64,000 nt of DNA from Chloroflexota bacterium (GTDB lineage Bacteria; Chloroflexota; Dehalococcoidia; JACPQK01): contig JACPQM010000069.1 in assembly GCA_016190505.1 (NCBI GenBank), positions 1 through 64,000 of the forward strand, given 5' to 3'. Below are positions 22,885-32,223 of this stretch, one piece after another. Every line of letters begins with the position of its first letter. Within the stretch, counting starts at the first letter, position 1. The translations under genes and the position numbers were made by a program. Below the pieces are notes generated by a model. The model was not told where the DNA came from. It worked only from the letters and a program-made list of their open reading frames with translations, and did no database searches.

Positions 22885-24993
22885 TTACACCTCCAGCCGG
22901 ACGGTGCCGTACTCGTCCACGTAGCCCCTGACGCCAGGCGGGAGCACGATGGTGTCCCCCATGCGCTCCACAATGCAGGGGCCTTCAAGCACGTTACCGT
23001 AGCGTAGGCGCCCGCCATCGTAGGTCTTGACGGGCACGAAACGGCCCAGGGAGGGGAAGTATGCCTCTCGCGTTCCCTTCAGCGCCGGGCTGGGGTCGGG
23101 CTGGGGACGGTGGGCCGCCTCGGCCAGTGGCGGTGACGGCGGCGACGCCATGCCATCAACCCGCAGCTTGACCACCTCGATGCCCACCTGCCGGTAGCCG
23201 GTGCCTGTGCCATAGACCTGCTCGTAGCGGCCCTCGAAGTCCTGGGCCAGTCCCGACATGTCGGGATTCCCCAGATCGCCCACGGGTATGGCCAGCTCGT
23301 GGACCTGCAAGCGGTACTTCATATTCAGGTAGCGGGTGAGCTTTACCTGCTCTCGGGGCCAGCCCTCGGACTGGAACTGGGCCAGTACCCGGCCCTCCAG
23401 CTCACCGAACAGGGTGACGATGGCAGCCGCGTCCTTGTCCGCCAGGGGAAGGATGGCCAGGAACGAGTGCTCCACGGTGTGAATGATATCCCCCCGCACC
23501 ATGCCCAGGGCTGAGAACACGCTGGACGCTTCCGGCAAGTAGACTGCCTTCACCCCAAGCTCCTGGGCCAGGAAGGGCAGGTGGGTGCCGCTGGCGCCAC
23601 CATAGGCCAGCAGGGCGAACTCGCGGGGGTCGTGGCCGCTTTCGATGGTGAGCTTGTTGACCATGTCGGCCATGCGCGCGTTTACAATGGTAAACGCACC
23701 GACGGCCAGCTCGCGGCAGTCCATGCCCAAACCAGCCGCCACGCGGGTCAGGGACTCCTCGGCCCTCGCTCGGCTCAGCGTCTGCCTTCCGCCCAGGAAA
23801 TAGTCCGGGTTGATGTAGCCCAGCACCAGGTCCACGTCGGTGACGGTCGGCTCGGTGCCGCCGGCATCGTAGCATGCTGGGCCCGGGCAAGCGCCGGCGC
23901 TTTCGGGTCCTACTTTCGGCATGCCGGTCACGTCCACCGACACGATGCTCCCCCCGCCGGCGCCGATGGAGTGGACGGCCACCTTCGGGCAGTAGAAGCT
24001 GTACTGGTCAACTATAGGTAAGGTCTCTAGTGGCGTGTCGCCGTCCATGACCAGGCTCACGTCGAACGAGGTCCCGCCCATGTCGGCGCAGATTACCTTG
24101 TCCAGCCCGTAGGTCCTGGAGAAGAGCTTTCCGCCGATAGCCCCACCCACAGGGCCCGAGTCCAGGGTGAGCAGCGGGTGCTGGCTGGCGTCGGCCACGC
24201 TGGTCAGCCCGCCCCGGCAGGTCATCATGAGCAGCTCGCGTGACAGGCCCTCGTCCTGTAGCCGCCACTCCAGGCCGTGCAGATAGCTCGACACCCTGGG
24301 CCCCAGGTAGGCGGTGAGCACTGTGCTCACCGTGCGCTCGTACTCCCCGAGCACCGGGGCCACCTCGTGCGAGGCGGATACATAGACGTCCGGGTACTGG
24401 ACCGACAGCATCTCCTGGATTCTACGCTCGTGCTCCGGCCTCAGGAACGACCACAGGAAGCAGATGGCCACTGCCTCGGCGCCCTGCTCGTCTATCAGCT
24501 CAGCCAGCGCCCGGCGCACCTCGTCCTCGTTCAAGGGGCAGAGGACGTCGCCTTCGGCGTCAATCCGCTCGGAGATGCCCCGGATGAGGGCAAGGGGCAC
24601 CACCGGCGGCTCGGCCTTGTGTAGCCGGGACTGGTGGGCGATCTCCTGGGGCGACAGGCCAGCCCGCTTCTGCATCACCCGGCCGATGAAGATAGTGTCC
24701 TCGAAGCCGCGGGTGGTGACCAGGGCCGCCCGGGCCCCCTTGCGCTCCAGGAGGGCGTTGGTGGCTACGGTGCAACCGTGCACCAGGCCGCCGATATGGG
24801 CCAGCAGGTCCGGCAGCGCCATGCCCAGGCACTGGGCGGCCAGGGACAGGGCCTCGATGACTCCCAGGGACTGGTCGCCCGGCGTGGTGGCGCTCTTGGC
24901 CATGGCCGCCAACCGGCCGGCGCCGTCCACCACCACGCAATCGGTGAAGGTGCCGCCTATGTCAACGCCGATGCGATATGTGCTGCGGGGCAT
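22885..24993 (-). CDS. HyuA/acetone carboxylase alpha-like subunit (ATP-binding)
   Basis: 702 residues. The N-terminal hydantoinase/oxoprolinase ATPase fold has VDIGGTFTDCVVVD, NALLERKGARAALVTT and the second phosphate motif DMGGTSFDVSLV. The C-terminal domain reads YLNMKYRLQVHELAIPV and PCIVERMGDTIVLPPG. With the HyuB-gamma fusion downstream it suits an ATP-dependent acetone/acetophenone carboxylase or N-methylhydantoinase. It heads the four-gene minus-strand operon. Confidence 0.87.
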   Translation of the reverse strand: MPRSTYRIGVDIGGTFTDCVVVDGAGRLAAMAKSATTPGDQSLGVIEALSLAAQCLGMALPDLLAHIGGLVHGCTVATNALLERKGARAALVTTRGFEDTIFIGRVMQKRAGLSPQEIAHQSRLHKAEPPVVPLALIRGISERIDAEGDVLCPLNEDEVRRALAELIDEQGAEAVAICFLWSFLRPEHERRIQEMLSVQYPDVYVSASHEVAPVLGEYERTVSTVLTAYLGPRVSSYLHGLEWRLQDEGLSRELLMMTCRGGLTSVADASQHPLLTLDSGPVGGAIGGKLFSRTYGLDKVICADMGGTSFDVSLVMDGDTPLETLPIVDQYSFYCPKVAVHSIGAGGGSIVSVDVTGMPKVGPESAGACPGPACYDAGGTEPTVTDVDLVLGYINPDYFLGGRQTLSRARAEESLTRVAAGLGMDCRELAVGAFTIVNARMADMVNKLTIESGHDPREFALLAYGGASGTHLPFLAQELGVKAVYLPEASSVFSALGMVRGDIIHTVEHSFLAILPLADKDAAAIVTLFGELEGRVLAQFQSEGWPREQVKLTRYLNMKYRLQVHELAIPVGDLGNPDMSGLAQDFEGRYEQVYGTGTGYRQVGIEVVKLRVDGMASPPSPPLAEAAHRPQPDPSPALKGTREAYFPSLGRFVPVKTYDGGRLRYGNVLEGPCIVERMGDTIVLPPGVRGYVDEYGTVRLEV

Positions 24994-25007
24994 GCTAGGA
25001 TTCTACA

Positions 25008-25047
25008 CCCCCTATGGTCTCCCTTGGCAAGGGGGGCTACAGGGGGT
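25008..25047. repeat. CCCCCTAT...ATAGGGGG-type inverted repeat between hyuA and typA
   Basis: ACCCCCTATGGTCTCCCTTG pairs imperfectly with CAAGGGGGGCTACAGGGGGT. The typA stop codon (25037-25039) lies inside it. A perfect relative is at 42577-42615. Confidence 0.65.
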
Positions 25048-26884
25048 GCACGGCCGCGCGGACCTTGGCCCGCCCCATCCGGTAGCGCTGGTCGTTGGAA
25101 AGGACCTTCTTGCGCAGGCGCAGGTTCTTGGGGGTCACCTCGAGAAGCTCGTTGTCAGCGACAAAGTCCAGGCACTCCTCCAGGCTCATCTTGATCGGAG
25201 GCGTCAACTGTATCGAGAAGTCAGCGGTGGAAGCCCGCATGTTGGTCAGCTTCTTCTCCTTGCACACGTTGATCTCGATGTCGCTGTCCCGAGGGTGCAT
25301 GCCCACGACCATGCCTTCGTATACCGGAGTGCCCGGGTCTACAAAGGTCATGCCCCGGCCCTGAGCGTTGTTCAGCCCATAGGTGACGGCGATACCGGCC
25401 TCCGCCGACACCAGCACACCGCTGCGCGCTGACTTGACCTCGCCGCGCAGAGGCTCATGGCTCAGGAACTGGCTGTTCATGACCCCATTACCCCGGGTGA
25501 CCCTCAGGAAGAAGCTGCGGAAGCCGATTAGCCCCCGGGTGGGCAGCTTGAACTCCAGGTGCACGTTGCCCTGTCCGTCCGAGCGCATGTCCGTCATCTG
25601 GGCCAGGCGGGTGGCCAGGTTCTCAGTGAGCGGTCCAATGAACTCGTCCCGGGTATCGAGCAGTAGCAGTTCGTAAGGTTCCAGGGTCTGGCCATTCACC
25701 ACCTTGGTCACCGCCTCCGGGCGCGACAACTGGAACTCGTATCCCTCGCGGCGCATGGTCTCGATCAGGATGGACAGGTGGAGCTCGCCCCGTCCCGATA
25801 TCAGGAACTCGTCGGGGCTGTCGGTGTCCTCTACGCGCAGGCTCACGTTGGTCTGAAGCTCGCGCATCAGCCGGTCGTGAAGCTGGCGCGACGTGCAGTA
25901 GATGCCATCCTGACCGGCAAAAGGTGAGGAGTTAACGCTCAGGGTCATCTTGACGGTAGGCTCATCAATGTCAATGGTGGGCAGTGCCTGTGGGTACTCT
26001 GCTGAGGAAATCGTGTCCCCAATGGAGACCTGCTCCACCCCAGCCACGGCCACGATCTCCCCGGCCTCGGCCAGGGGCACCTCCCTACGCTCCAGGCCCT
26101 GGAAGACGAAGACCCGTACCACCTTATAAGCTGCCGAAGTCCCTTGCCGTCCCAAGCGGAGGACGGGATCACCCGGGGCGACGCGGCCGCGGGAGATGCG
26201 GCCGATGGCGATCTGTCTCAGGTGGTTGTCGTAGTCCAGCGCGGCGACCAGGAGCTGCAGCGGGCCGGCGGCATCAGCCGCAGGCGGCGGCACGTATTTC
26301 AGGATGGCCTCGAACAGAGGCTCCATGCTCACGCGCTCGTCCTTCATGTCGGCTACGGCGTAGCCCTGCCGGGCCGAGGCGTAGAGGATGGGGAAATCGA
26401 GCTGGTCCTCGTGGGTGGCCAGCTCCAGGAACAGGTCCTGGACCAGGCTCACCACTTCCTTGACGCGGGCGTTGGGGCTGTCCAGCTTGTTTACGACGAC
26501 GACTGGCTTCAGGCCCTTCAGCAACGCCTTGGTCAGCACATAGCGCGTCTGGGGCATGGGCCCGTCCACCGCGTCAACCACGAGGAGGCAGCCGTCGGCC
26601 ATGTTGATGACGCGCTCCACCTCACCGCTGAAGTCGGCGTGGCCCGGGGTATCAATGATATTGATCTTGACGCCCTTGAAGGTGACGGCGGTATTCTTGG
26701 CCAGGATGGTGATGCCCCGTTCGCGCTCCAGGGGGTTGCTGTCCATGATGAGCTCGCCCACCTGCTGATTGTCACGGAAGACGTGGCTCTGCTTGAGCAA
26801 AGCGTCCACCAGGGTCGTCTTGCCGTGGTCCACGTGGGCGATGATGGCCACGTTGCGGATCTGATGCTGCGTTTGGCTTTCCAT
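25037..26884 (-). CDS. typA: Translational GTPase TypA/BipA
   Basis: 615 residues, full length for BipA. The GTPase motifs are [20 protein letters not shown] and NKLD. EF-G-like domains II, III and V and the BipA-specific C-terminal domain ([32 protein letters not shown]) follow. It acts on the ribosome during stress and assembly. An AAGGGA site precedes the ATG, with a small GTCCCGAT hairpin just upstream. Confidence 0.96.
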   Translation of the reverse strand: MESQTQHQIRNVAIIAHVDHGKTTLVDALLKQSHVFRDNQQVGELIMDSNPLERERGITILAKNTAVTFKGVKINIIDTPGHADFSGEVERVINMADGCLLVVDAVDGPMPQTRYVLTKALLKGLKPVVVVNKLDSPNARVKEVVSLVQDLFLELATHEDQLDFPILYASARQGYAVADMKDERVSMEPLFEAILKYVPPPAADAAGPLQLLVAALDYDNHLRQIAIGRISRGRVAPGDPVLRLGRQGTSAAYKVVRVFVFQGLERREVPLAEAGEIVAVAGVEQVSIGDTISSAEYPQALPTIDIDEPTVKMTLSVNSSPFAGQDGIYCTSRQLHDRLMRELQTNVSLRVEDTDSPDEFLISGRGELHLSILIETMRREGYEFQLSRPEAVTKVVNGQTLEPYELLLLDTRDEFIGPLTENLATRLAQMTDMRSDGQGNVHLEFKLPTRGLIGFRSFFLRVTRGNGVMNSQFLSHEPLRGEVKSARSGVLVSAEAGIAVTYGLNNAQGRGMTFVDPGTPVYEGMVVGMHPRDSDIEINVCKEKKLTNMRASTADFSIQLTPPIKMSLEECLDFVADNELLEVTPKNLRLRKKVLSNDQRYRMGRAKVRAAVHPL

Positions 26885-26901
26885 GTCCCTTCAACAAAAC
26901 T

Positions 26902-26920
26902 GTCCCGATTGCATCGGGAC
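26902..26920 (-). terminator. Hairpin plus T-stretch in the typA leader
   Basis: On the minus strand GTCCCGAT-GCA-ATCGGGAC is followed by AGTTTTGTT, then the typA ribosome site. It could be a leader attenuator, or simply a dispersed TCCCGATGCAATCGGGA repeat. It lies about 18 bases before the start codon. Confidence 0.4.
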
Positions 26921-26976
26921 ATGTCATGACAACCAACACATCATGATAGCATAACGTGCGCTGGGGGGACCGGGCA

Positions 26977-27047
26977 CGTAGGGGCAACCCTCGTGGTTGC
27001 CCGTCGGTCTGGGGATACCTGTAAGGGCGAGGTGACCTCGCCCCTAC
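26977..27047. repeat. Two GTAGGGGC-type palindromes between typA and the kinase gene
   Basis: GTAGGGGCAACC/GGTTGCCC (about 26978-27002) and GTAAGGGCGAGGT/ACCTCGCCCCTAC (27021-27047). The second provides the TAG stop of the kinase gene at 27044-27046. Confidence 0.75.
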
Positions 27048-29200
27048 GTTGGGCCGCCAGGTCCCCTGCGGCGGAGGACCACCTCGATGCGGGCTAGCAG
27101 CTCCGAGGGTGAGAACGGCTTGACGATGTAGTCATCGGCCCCTGCCTTCAGCGCCCGGGCGGCGTTGTCGCCTTCGTCGCTGCCGGTAAGGAAGACCACC
27201 GGCACCTCGGAGAACTCGCGAATACGCTTGAGCAGATCGAGCCCGGTCACGTCAGGGAACCTGAAGTCCATCAACACCACATCGGGCTGCTCTTGCTGCA
27301 CGAGATTAGTGCAGACCGAAGGGTCGCTAGCCACTATGGCCTCATAGCCGCCGTCTTCCAACGTGCGGCGGACATAGCGCAATACCTGGAAGTCGTCGTC
27401 CACCGCCAGCACGCGGGCAAGCTTCCGGGCGCCCGCAGAGACAGGAGCCTCGGCAACGGCCGTGGCAGCGGCGGGTGTCTCTACAGCCACGGGCAGGGTA
27501 AAGGTGATGGTGGTCCCACGCCCCTCGCCGGCGCTCTCCGCCCAGATGCGGCCGGCATGGGCTTGGACGATGCCTTTGCAGATGGCCAGGCCCAGGCCCG
27601 TTCCCGACACCGGCTCGCCAGAGCCGTCATGAAGCTGCGAGTACTTCCTGAACAGGTGAGGCAGCCCGTCGGGCGGTATGCCCCGCCCCTGGTCACGGAC
27701 CCGGAACTTGATATGGGCGTTGTCCTGTTCCACCTCCAGGTTGATGGGCGTCGCGGGTGGCGAGAACTTCGCGGCGTTGCTGAGCAGGTTGGTCAACACC
27801 TGGATGATCCGGCGTGAATCAGCCCGAACGGGAGGCAGCCCAACGGCCAAATCGAGCCTCACAACCCTGCTTTTGAATGCGTGGGAAAAGACGGCCAGGG
27901 CCTCGTTTAATGTGTTACGTATGTCGGTGGCCTGAGGGTTGATGGTGAAGGCGCCGGCCTCGATGCGGGTTATGTCGGTGAGATTGGACACCAGATCGCG
28001 CAGCCGGTCTGCCTGCTGGTCAATGATCCTGAGCAACTCGCGGCTCTCTGTATAGTCAACGGTGGGACTACCGAGTGCGGTGGCCGCTGCCCCTTTGATG
28101 GCGGTGAGGGGGGAGCGGAGCTCATGGCTAACCACGCCCAGGAACTCGTTGCGGCGCTTCTCCGTATCATCCAGCCGGCTGATGTCCTGGATGACAACGA
28201 TAGCCCCGGTAGTCTCGCCCTCGGACGAGGAGATGGGTGTAACACTGACCAGCGTGGTCACGGCCCGCCCGCCGGCGAACTCGTACCTGATCTCCTCCAG
28301 ATAGACCCTCTCACCGGTGCGCAGTGCCCGGTGGATGGGAAGCTCGTCAGCTTTGTAAGGGCTGCCATCAGGCCGGAGACGGACGGCGGCGGCTACATAC
28401 CGGCTTAGGTCGCGTTCCAGGCGAGGAAATCCGAAGACGCGCAGGGCCTCACGGTTGGCCAGCACAATGTCGCCGCTGGTGTCCGTGACGAACATACCTA
28501 CGGGTGAGGTATCCACCAGTGCTTTTAGCCGGTTTCGCTCCTGCTCAGCCTGTGCCAGGAGCTCGCGGGACCTTGTCTCGCTCTGGGCCAGGGCCTCTTT
28601 GGCGCGCTTGTAAGTGGCAGTCTCGATGAGGTCCCACCTCCCTTCCCTCCGGGCAAGGGCGAACTCGTGGTTGCGTACCACGTCCAGCACCTCGCCGCCA
28701 CCACACTTATCGAGGGAGTAGGAGCACAGCGCCAGGATCCGGTAGCTGCCGATAACGCCGTCCACCGCGGCTTCGTAGTCCGCGAAGCTCCTCCAGTCCT
28801 GCTTCTCCAGCCAGAAGGTGTTCCCGGTCAGGCGCAGCCCGCCATAGCCTCGCTTCAGGGCCTGTTCGAGCTTGTCCACCCAACCGGCCAGCACACGGTC
28901 GCTATCGAAGTGACCGCCCAGGGTGTACCACTGATCGTACGGGATTATCTCGATCTGGCCCTGTTCTACATACCGGGCAAAGCCGGGCACGGCTGACGCC
29001 ATGGCCCGCTCAACCTCTGGTTTGCCCAGAGGGTCCGCGGTCACCCATATGCAGAACTCGTTGCCCTCCAGGCCAGCCCTGAAATAGGGCACCAGCACGT
29101 CGAGCAGGTCTTCTTTGGTCTGGAAAAAGTGGCAGAAGTGGGTGCCCCAGGGAACATCGCCAATGACGTCAATACCGCTGTGGAGGAGTTTTTTCTCCAT
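27044..29200 (-). CDS. Hybrid sensor histidine kinase with MEDS and PAS domains and receiver
   Basis: 718 residues from ATG 29200, which has a GAAGGGG site and is preferred over a GTG at 29209. Order: MEDS domain (about 1-190; GTHFCHFF, WTGN-like LTGNTFWLEKQDW), coiled coil, PAS (LVDTSPVGMFVTDTSG), HisKA with VSHELRSPL, HATPase with NLLSNAAKFS, DQGRGIP and GTGLGLAI, then a receiver with VDDD, VVLMDFRFPD and VKPFS. There is no membrane segment, so it is a soluble sensor. MEDS domains are linked to halomethane or C1 sensing in other bacteria; the ligand here is unknown. Confidence 0.92.
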   Translation of the reverse strand: MEKKLLHSGIDVIGDVPWGTHFCHFFQTKEDLLDVLVPYFRAGLEGNEFCIWVTADPLGKPEVERAMASAVPGFARYVEQGQIEIIPYDQWYTLGGHFDSDRVLAGWVDKLEQALKRGYGGLRLTGNTFWLEKQDWRSFADYEAAVDGVIGSYRILALCSYSLDKCGGGEVLDVVRNHEFALARREGRWDLIETATYKRAKEALAQSETRSRELLAQAEQERNRLKALVDTSPVGMFVTDTSGDIVLANREALRVFGFPRLERDLSRYVAAAVRLRPDGSPYKADELPIHRALRTGERVYLEEIRYEFAGGRAVTTLVSVTPISSSEGETTGAIVVIQDISRLDDTEKRRNEFLGVVSHELRSPLTAIKGAAATALGSPTVDYTESRELLRIIDQQADRLRDLVSNLTDITRIEAGAFTINPQATDIRNTLNEALAVFSHAFKSRVVRLDLAVGLPPVRADSRRIIQVLTNLLSNAAKFSPPATPINLEVEQDNAHIKFRVRDQGRGIPPDGLPHLFRKYSQLHDGSGEPVSGTGLGLAICKGIVQAHAGRIWAESAGEGRGTTITFTLPVAVETPAAATAVAEAPVSAGARKLARVLAVDDDFQVLRYVRRTLEDGGYEAIVASDPSVCTNLVQQEQPDVVLMDFRFPDVTGLDLLKRIREFSEVPVVFLTGSDEGDNAARALKAGADDYIVKPFSPSELLARIEVVLRRRGPGGPT

Positions 29201-29260
29201 TCTCGGCACCCCTTCAATACACGACGGTAAAGTTTCTCAGACCGGGAACGCGTAGAGTGC

Positions 29261-29266
29261 ATTATA
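29261..29266 (-). promoter_or_regulatory. Extended -10 promoter for the hybrid kinase
   Basis: TATAAT on the minus strand preceded by TGC, about 60 bases before the kinase ATG. No good -35 is present, as expected for extended -10 promoters. Confidence 0.5.
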
Positions 29267-29406
29267 GCACAAGCGGCCAACGGTGGCTGTGAGGGCCGCA
29301 GTCCGTGGATCAAGAATTCCCTTTTTGACCCCCCGGCCCTTAATGAGATACACTATCTGTGTGCTGGCTCTGGGCACGTGGATGCTGGGCCGGTTTAAGG
29401 AGAAGA

Positions 29407-29721
29407 ATGGTAACGGTTACCCAAAGTGCACGGGAGGAGCTCAAGCGGATCAGGGAGACCAACGGGTTCGAGCCCCAGCAGTGCCTCAGGCTGGCCATGG
29501 TAGCCCCGCAGACGTTGGGACTGGTGTTGGACGAAGCCAGCGAGCAGGACCAGGTCGAGGACGTGGAAGGGACTCGAGTGCTGCTCATCGGTCCCGACGT
29601 GGGCGAGGCCCTGGAGGGGGCAACCATAGACCTCCAGGATGAGGGGGAAGGCCATCGCTTCCAGATCATCCCGCCGGCAGGCCAGTGTGGGGAAGAGGGC
29701 TGCCAGGAGTGCCACCACTAG
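29407..29721 (+). CDS. IscA/HesB-like iron-sulfur carrier protein
   Basis: ATG 29407 follows AAGGAGAAG; 104 residues. VTVTQSAREELKRIRE and the beta-sheet core with a C-terminal CGEEGCQECHH tail match the HesB/IscA-like fold. The classical Cys spacing is altered: three Cys cluster at the C-terminus and one lies near residue 26. A role in Fe-S cluster transfer is likely but may differ from canonical IscA. Confidence 0.75.
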   Translation: MVTVTQSAREELKRIRETNGFEPQQCLRLAMVAPQTLGLVLDEASEQDQVEDVEGTRVLLIGPDVGEALEGATIDLQDEGEGHRFQIIPPAGQCGEEGCQECHH

Positions 29722-29859
29722 ACCACAAGGATCGCGTGCCCTCACCCTGACCTCTCCCAGAGGGAGAGGGGAGGCCCTGTAGCCCGAAGCCTGAAGGCTG
29801 CCTTCCGGCGGGTTTGACCTGAGGACTTTGTGTGGCTAGAATTAGGTATATCATCTCCG

Positions 29860-30417
29860 ATGCGTAATAGCCCGTTAGACTATCCGGTACTGGTCTTGAA
29901 CCAGAACTACGAGCCGCTGCACGTGTGCCACGGGCGGCGCGCCGTTGTGTTACTACAAAGAGGCAAAGCCGAGATCCTCGAAGATGGGCGGGGGGTACTA
30001 CATACCTCCCGCCTCTCTTTCTTGTTGCCCTCGGTAATACGGATGGCCTACCTCATCCGCCGGCCCATCCCGCACCCCCGCCTCACCCGGAGAAGCCTGT
30101 TCCTGCGGGACAACCATGCCTGTCAGTACTGCGGCCGGCCGGCCCGAGAGCTTACCATAGACCACGTCATCCCCCGCCGCCAGGGTGGGCAGCACACCTG
30201 GGACAATGTGGTCACCGCTTGTATCCCCTGCAACCGGCGCAAGGCCGGGCGCACTCCGGCCGAGGCCAGGATGCTGTTGCTCCGTGATCCCCGGCCGCCC
30301 ACTCCGGGCAATCTACCCTTTGTTCCCCGGCCCCCCTGGCCCGCTCCCTGGGACAAGTTCATTACCCCCTGGCAACGGCGCCCGACCTTCCTTCGGCAGC
30401 CTCAGGACGGCGTCTAG
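29860..30417 (+). CDS. HNH endonuclease-family protein
   Basis: 185 residues from ATG 29860; a GTG at 29830 is an alternative. The N-terminal VLVLNQNYEPLHVCHGRRAV precedes the HNH domain, CQYCGR...TIDHVIPRRQGG...NVVTACIPCNRRKAGRTP, with two zinc CxxC pairs. This family is widespread and chromosomal, and its role is not established. The last 105 bases overlap the 3' end of the convergent ricT-like gene. Confidence 0.88.
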   Translation: MRNSPLDYPVLVLNQNYEPLHVCHGRRAVVLLQRGKAEILEDGRGVLHTSRLSFLLPSVIRMAYLIRRPIPHPRLTRRSLFLRDNHACQYCGRPARELTIDHVIPRRQGGQHTWDNVVTACIPCNRRKAGRTPAEARMLLLRDPRPPTPGNLPFVPRPPWPAPWDKFITPWQRRPTFLRQPQDGV

Positions 30418-31215
30418 GGGCGGCACCACCACTTGGTCCAGAGGGAACTCGACCAGGGCCTCGCTCTCCAGACGCACGGTCACCGTCTGCTTCAAAGCAT
30501 TTCCGCCGACCACCACACCTGGCCCTGTAGGGGTGGCCACCCGCTGCCCCGAACGGGGCAGGTTCACCTTGAGCTGTTTGTACTGGGCGTGCTCGAAAGT
30601 CAGGCAGCACATCAGCCGCCCGCACAGCCCCGATATCTTGGCCGGGTTGAGCGGAAGGTCCTGGTCCTTCGCCATGCGGATGGAGACCGGGCAGAACTCG
30701 TTGAGGACGTGGCTACAACATAGTGGCCGGCCGCAGGGGCCCAGGCCGCCGGTGAGTTTCGCCTCGTCCCGGGCGCCCAGTTGGCGCAGCTCGACCCTGG
30801 TGTGCAAGCTGGCGCTAAGCTGGCGCAATAGCTCGCGGAAGTCAACCCGCCCCTCGGCGGAGAAGTGTATGGTGAGCCGGCTGCCATCCAGGTTATACTC
30901 CGCATCCAGGACCTTCATGGGCAGCTCCAATTGTCTCACCATCTCGCGACAGCGCTGCCGGGCCTCCAGTTCCCTCTCCCGGAACTGGGCCTGCTGCTGC
31001 AAGTCTTCCTCAGTGGCACGCCGCAACACGGGCTTGAGGGGCTCCGTCAGCTCGTTCTCGACCACCTGGTGCGGCGCGATGACTACCAGGGCGAGCTCCA
31101 GTCCCCTCGCCGTCTCGACCACTATCTGGTCGTTCACTTTCAGGGGAAGGCCTGCCGGGTCGAAATAATAGACGCGGCCGCCCCGGCGAAAACGTACTCC
31201 AGCGACATCAGGCAT
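30313..31215 (-). CDS. ricT: PSP1/RicT-like protein
   Basis: 300 residues. The PSP1 domain is Cys-rich: CGRPLCCSHVLNEFCPVSIRMAK and ISGLCGRLMCCLTFE, the motifs that hold Fe-S clusters in the Bacillus RicA/F/T complex. There it promotes RNA maturation by RNase Y and developmental phosphorelay. It is followed upstream on the strand by holB (3-base gap), the common ricT-holB neighbourhood. The C-terminal tail overlaps the HNH gene. Confidence 0.9.
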   Translation of the reverse strand: MPDVAGVRFRRGGRVYYFDPAGLPLKVNDQIVVETARGLELALVVIAPHQVVENELTEPLKPVLRRATEEDLQQQAQFRERELEARQRCREMVRQLELPMKVLDAEYNLDGSRLTIHFSAEGRVDFRELLRQLSASLHTRVELRQLGARDEAKLTGGLGPCGRPLCCSHVLNEFCPVSIRMAKDQDLPLNPAKISGLCGRLMCCLTFEHAQYKQLKVNLPRSGQRVATPTGPGVVVGGNALKQTVTVRLESEALVEFPLDQVVVPPLDAVLRLPKEGRAPLPGGNELVPGSGPGGPGNKG

Positions 31216-31218
31216 ATC

Positions 31219-32220
31219 TTATGCTACCTCTTCAAAATGCGGCAGGTGCAGCATCAGCGTCTCCAAGGCCAGCCTGGGGTTGGCATTGACCTCCAGTGCC
31301 CAGCGCGTGTGCCGCAGGTCTCTCAGGAAGTCCGCTATGGCTTTCAGGCTCAGACCCTGGGCCTGTTGCTGCAATTGCTCAGAATAGTCCCAGTTGGTTG
31401 TGAATCCAGCGCAACCGCTTCGGGCTAGCAGAAGGTCGCGCCACCAGTCTTGCCACAAGTCCATCTCCTCCAGCGCCTGCTCCCGGCGCCGCGAGAAGTG
31501 CGTGGCCCACTCCGCCGCCAGGTCAAAGCGGTCGCTGAAACTCGCGCCCGGAATGGCCGCCAGGCGCTCGGTCACCTGCGATCGCCGGCGCCACACCTCC
31601 GACGACTCCTGGACGGCCAGCATAGCCCATCCCACACGGCCCCGGGACAGGCGGGCTACCAGAGCGGCGTGCTGGTGCTCGACGCCCCGCTTGCCCAGCA
31701 CCTGCTCCATTTGCTCCCGGGGCATGGGCCGCAGCGCCAGGCGCTGGCACCGGGAGCGCACCGTGGGCAGGAGACGGGCCTCCCGGCTGGTAAGAAGCAG
31801 GAAAAGGGCCCGGGGGGCAGGCTCCTCTAGCGTCTTTAGCAGGCAGTTGGCTGCCTCCGCCGACATCTCCTCCGCCCCGTCCAGGATGAACACCAGCCAG
31901 CGCCCCTCCGTGGGCTTGAGGCTGGCCCGGTGCTGCACTTCCCTGACCTGGTCAATGCTGATCTCAGTACGGCTCTCTTCGCGGCGGATGGTCAACACGT
32001 CGGCGTGCTTGCCTGCGGCGATGCGGCGGCAGGGCCGGCACTCACCACAGGGTAGCGGGCTTCCAGCCTCGCAGTTCACCGCCTGTGCCAGATCCAGGGC
32101 CAGGGTCCCCTTGCCAGTGTGCTTGGGACCGACCAGCAGGTAGGCGTGTGCCAAGCGGCCCGCGGCCAGGCCGTGCTCCAGCCCGCGAATGGTCTGGTCC
32201 TGTCCTAGCGTCTGCCACAT
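31219..32220 (-). CDS. holB: DNA polymerase III delta' subunit
   Basis: 333 residues. The clamp-loader AAA+ fold has a Walker A-like GPKHTGKGT, the zinc module CEAGSPLPCGECRPC, DGAEEMSAEAANCLLKTLEEP and the sensor LTSREARLLPTVRSRCQ. It loads the sliding clamp with DnaX and delta. It lies 3 bases from both lysA and ricT. Confidence 0.93.
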   Translation of the reverse strand: MWQTLGQDQTIRGLEHGLAAGRLAHAYLLVGPKHTGKGTLALDLAQAVNCEAGSPLPCGECRPCRRIAAGKHADVLTIRREESRTEISIDQVREVQHRASLKPTEGRWLVFILDGAEEMSAEAANCLLKTLEEPAPRALFLLLTSREARLLPTVRSRCQRLALRPMPREQMEQVLGKRGVEHQHAALVARLSRGRVGWAMLAVQESSEVWRRRSQVTERLAAIPGASFSDRFDLAAEWATHFSRRREQALEEMDLWQDWWRDLLLARSGCAGFTTNWDYSEQLQQQAQGLSLKAIADFLRDLRHTRWALEVNANPRLALETLMLHLPHFEEVA

Positions 32221-32223
32221 ATC

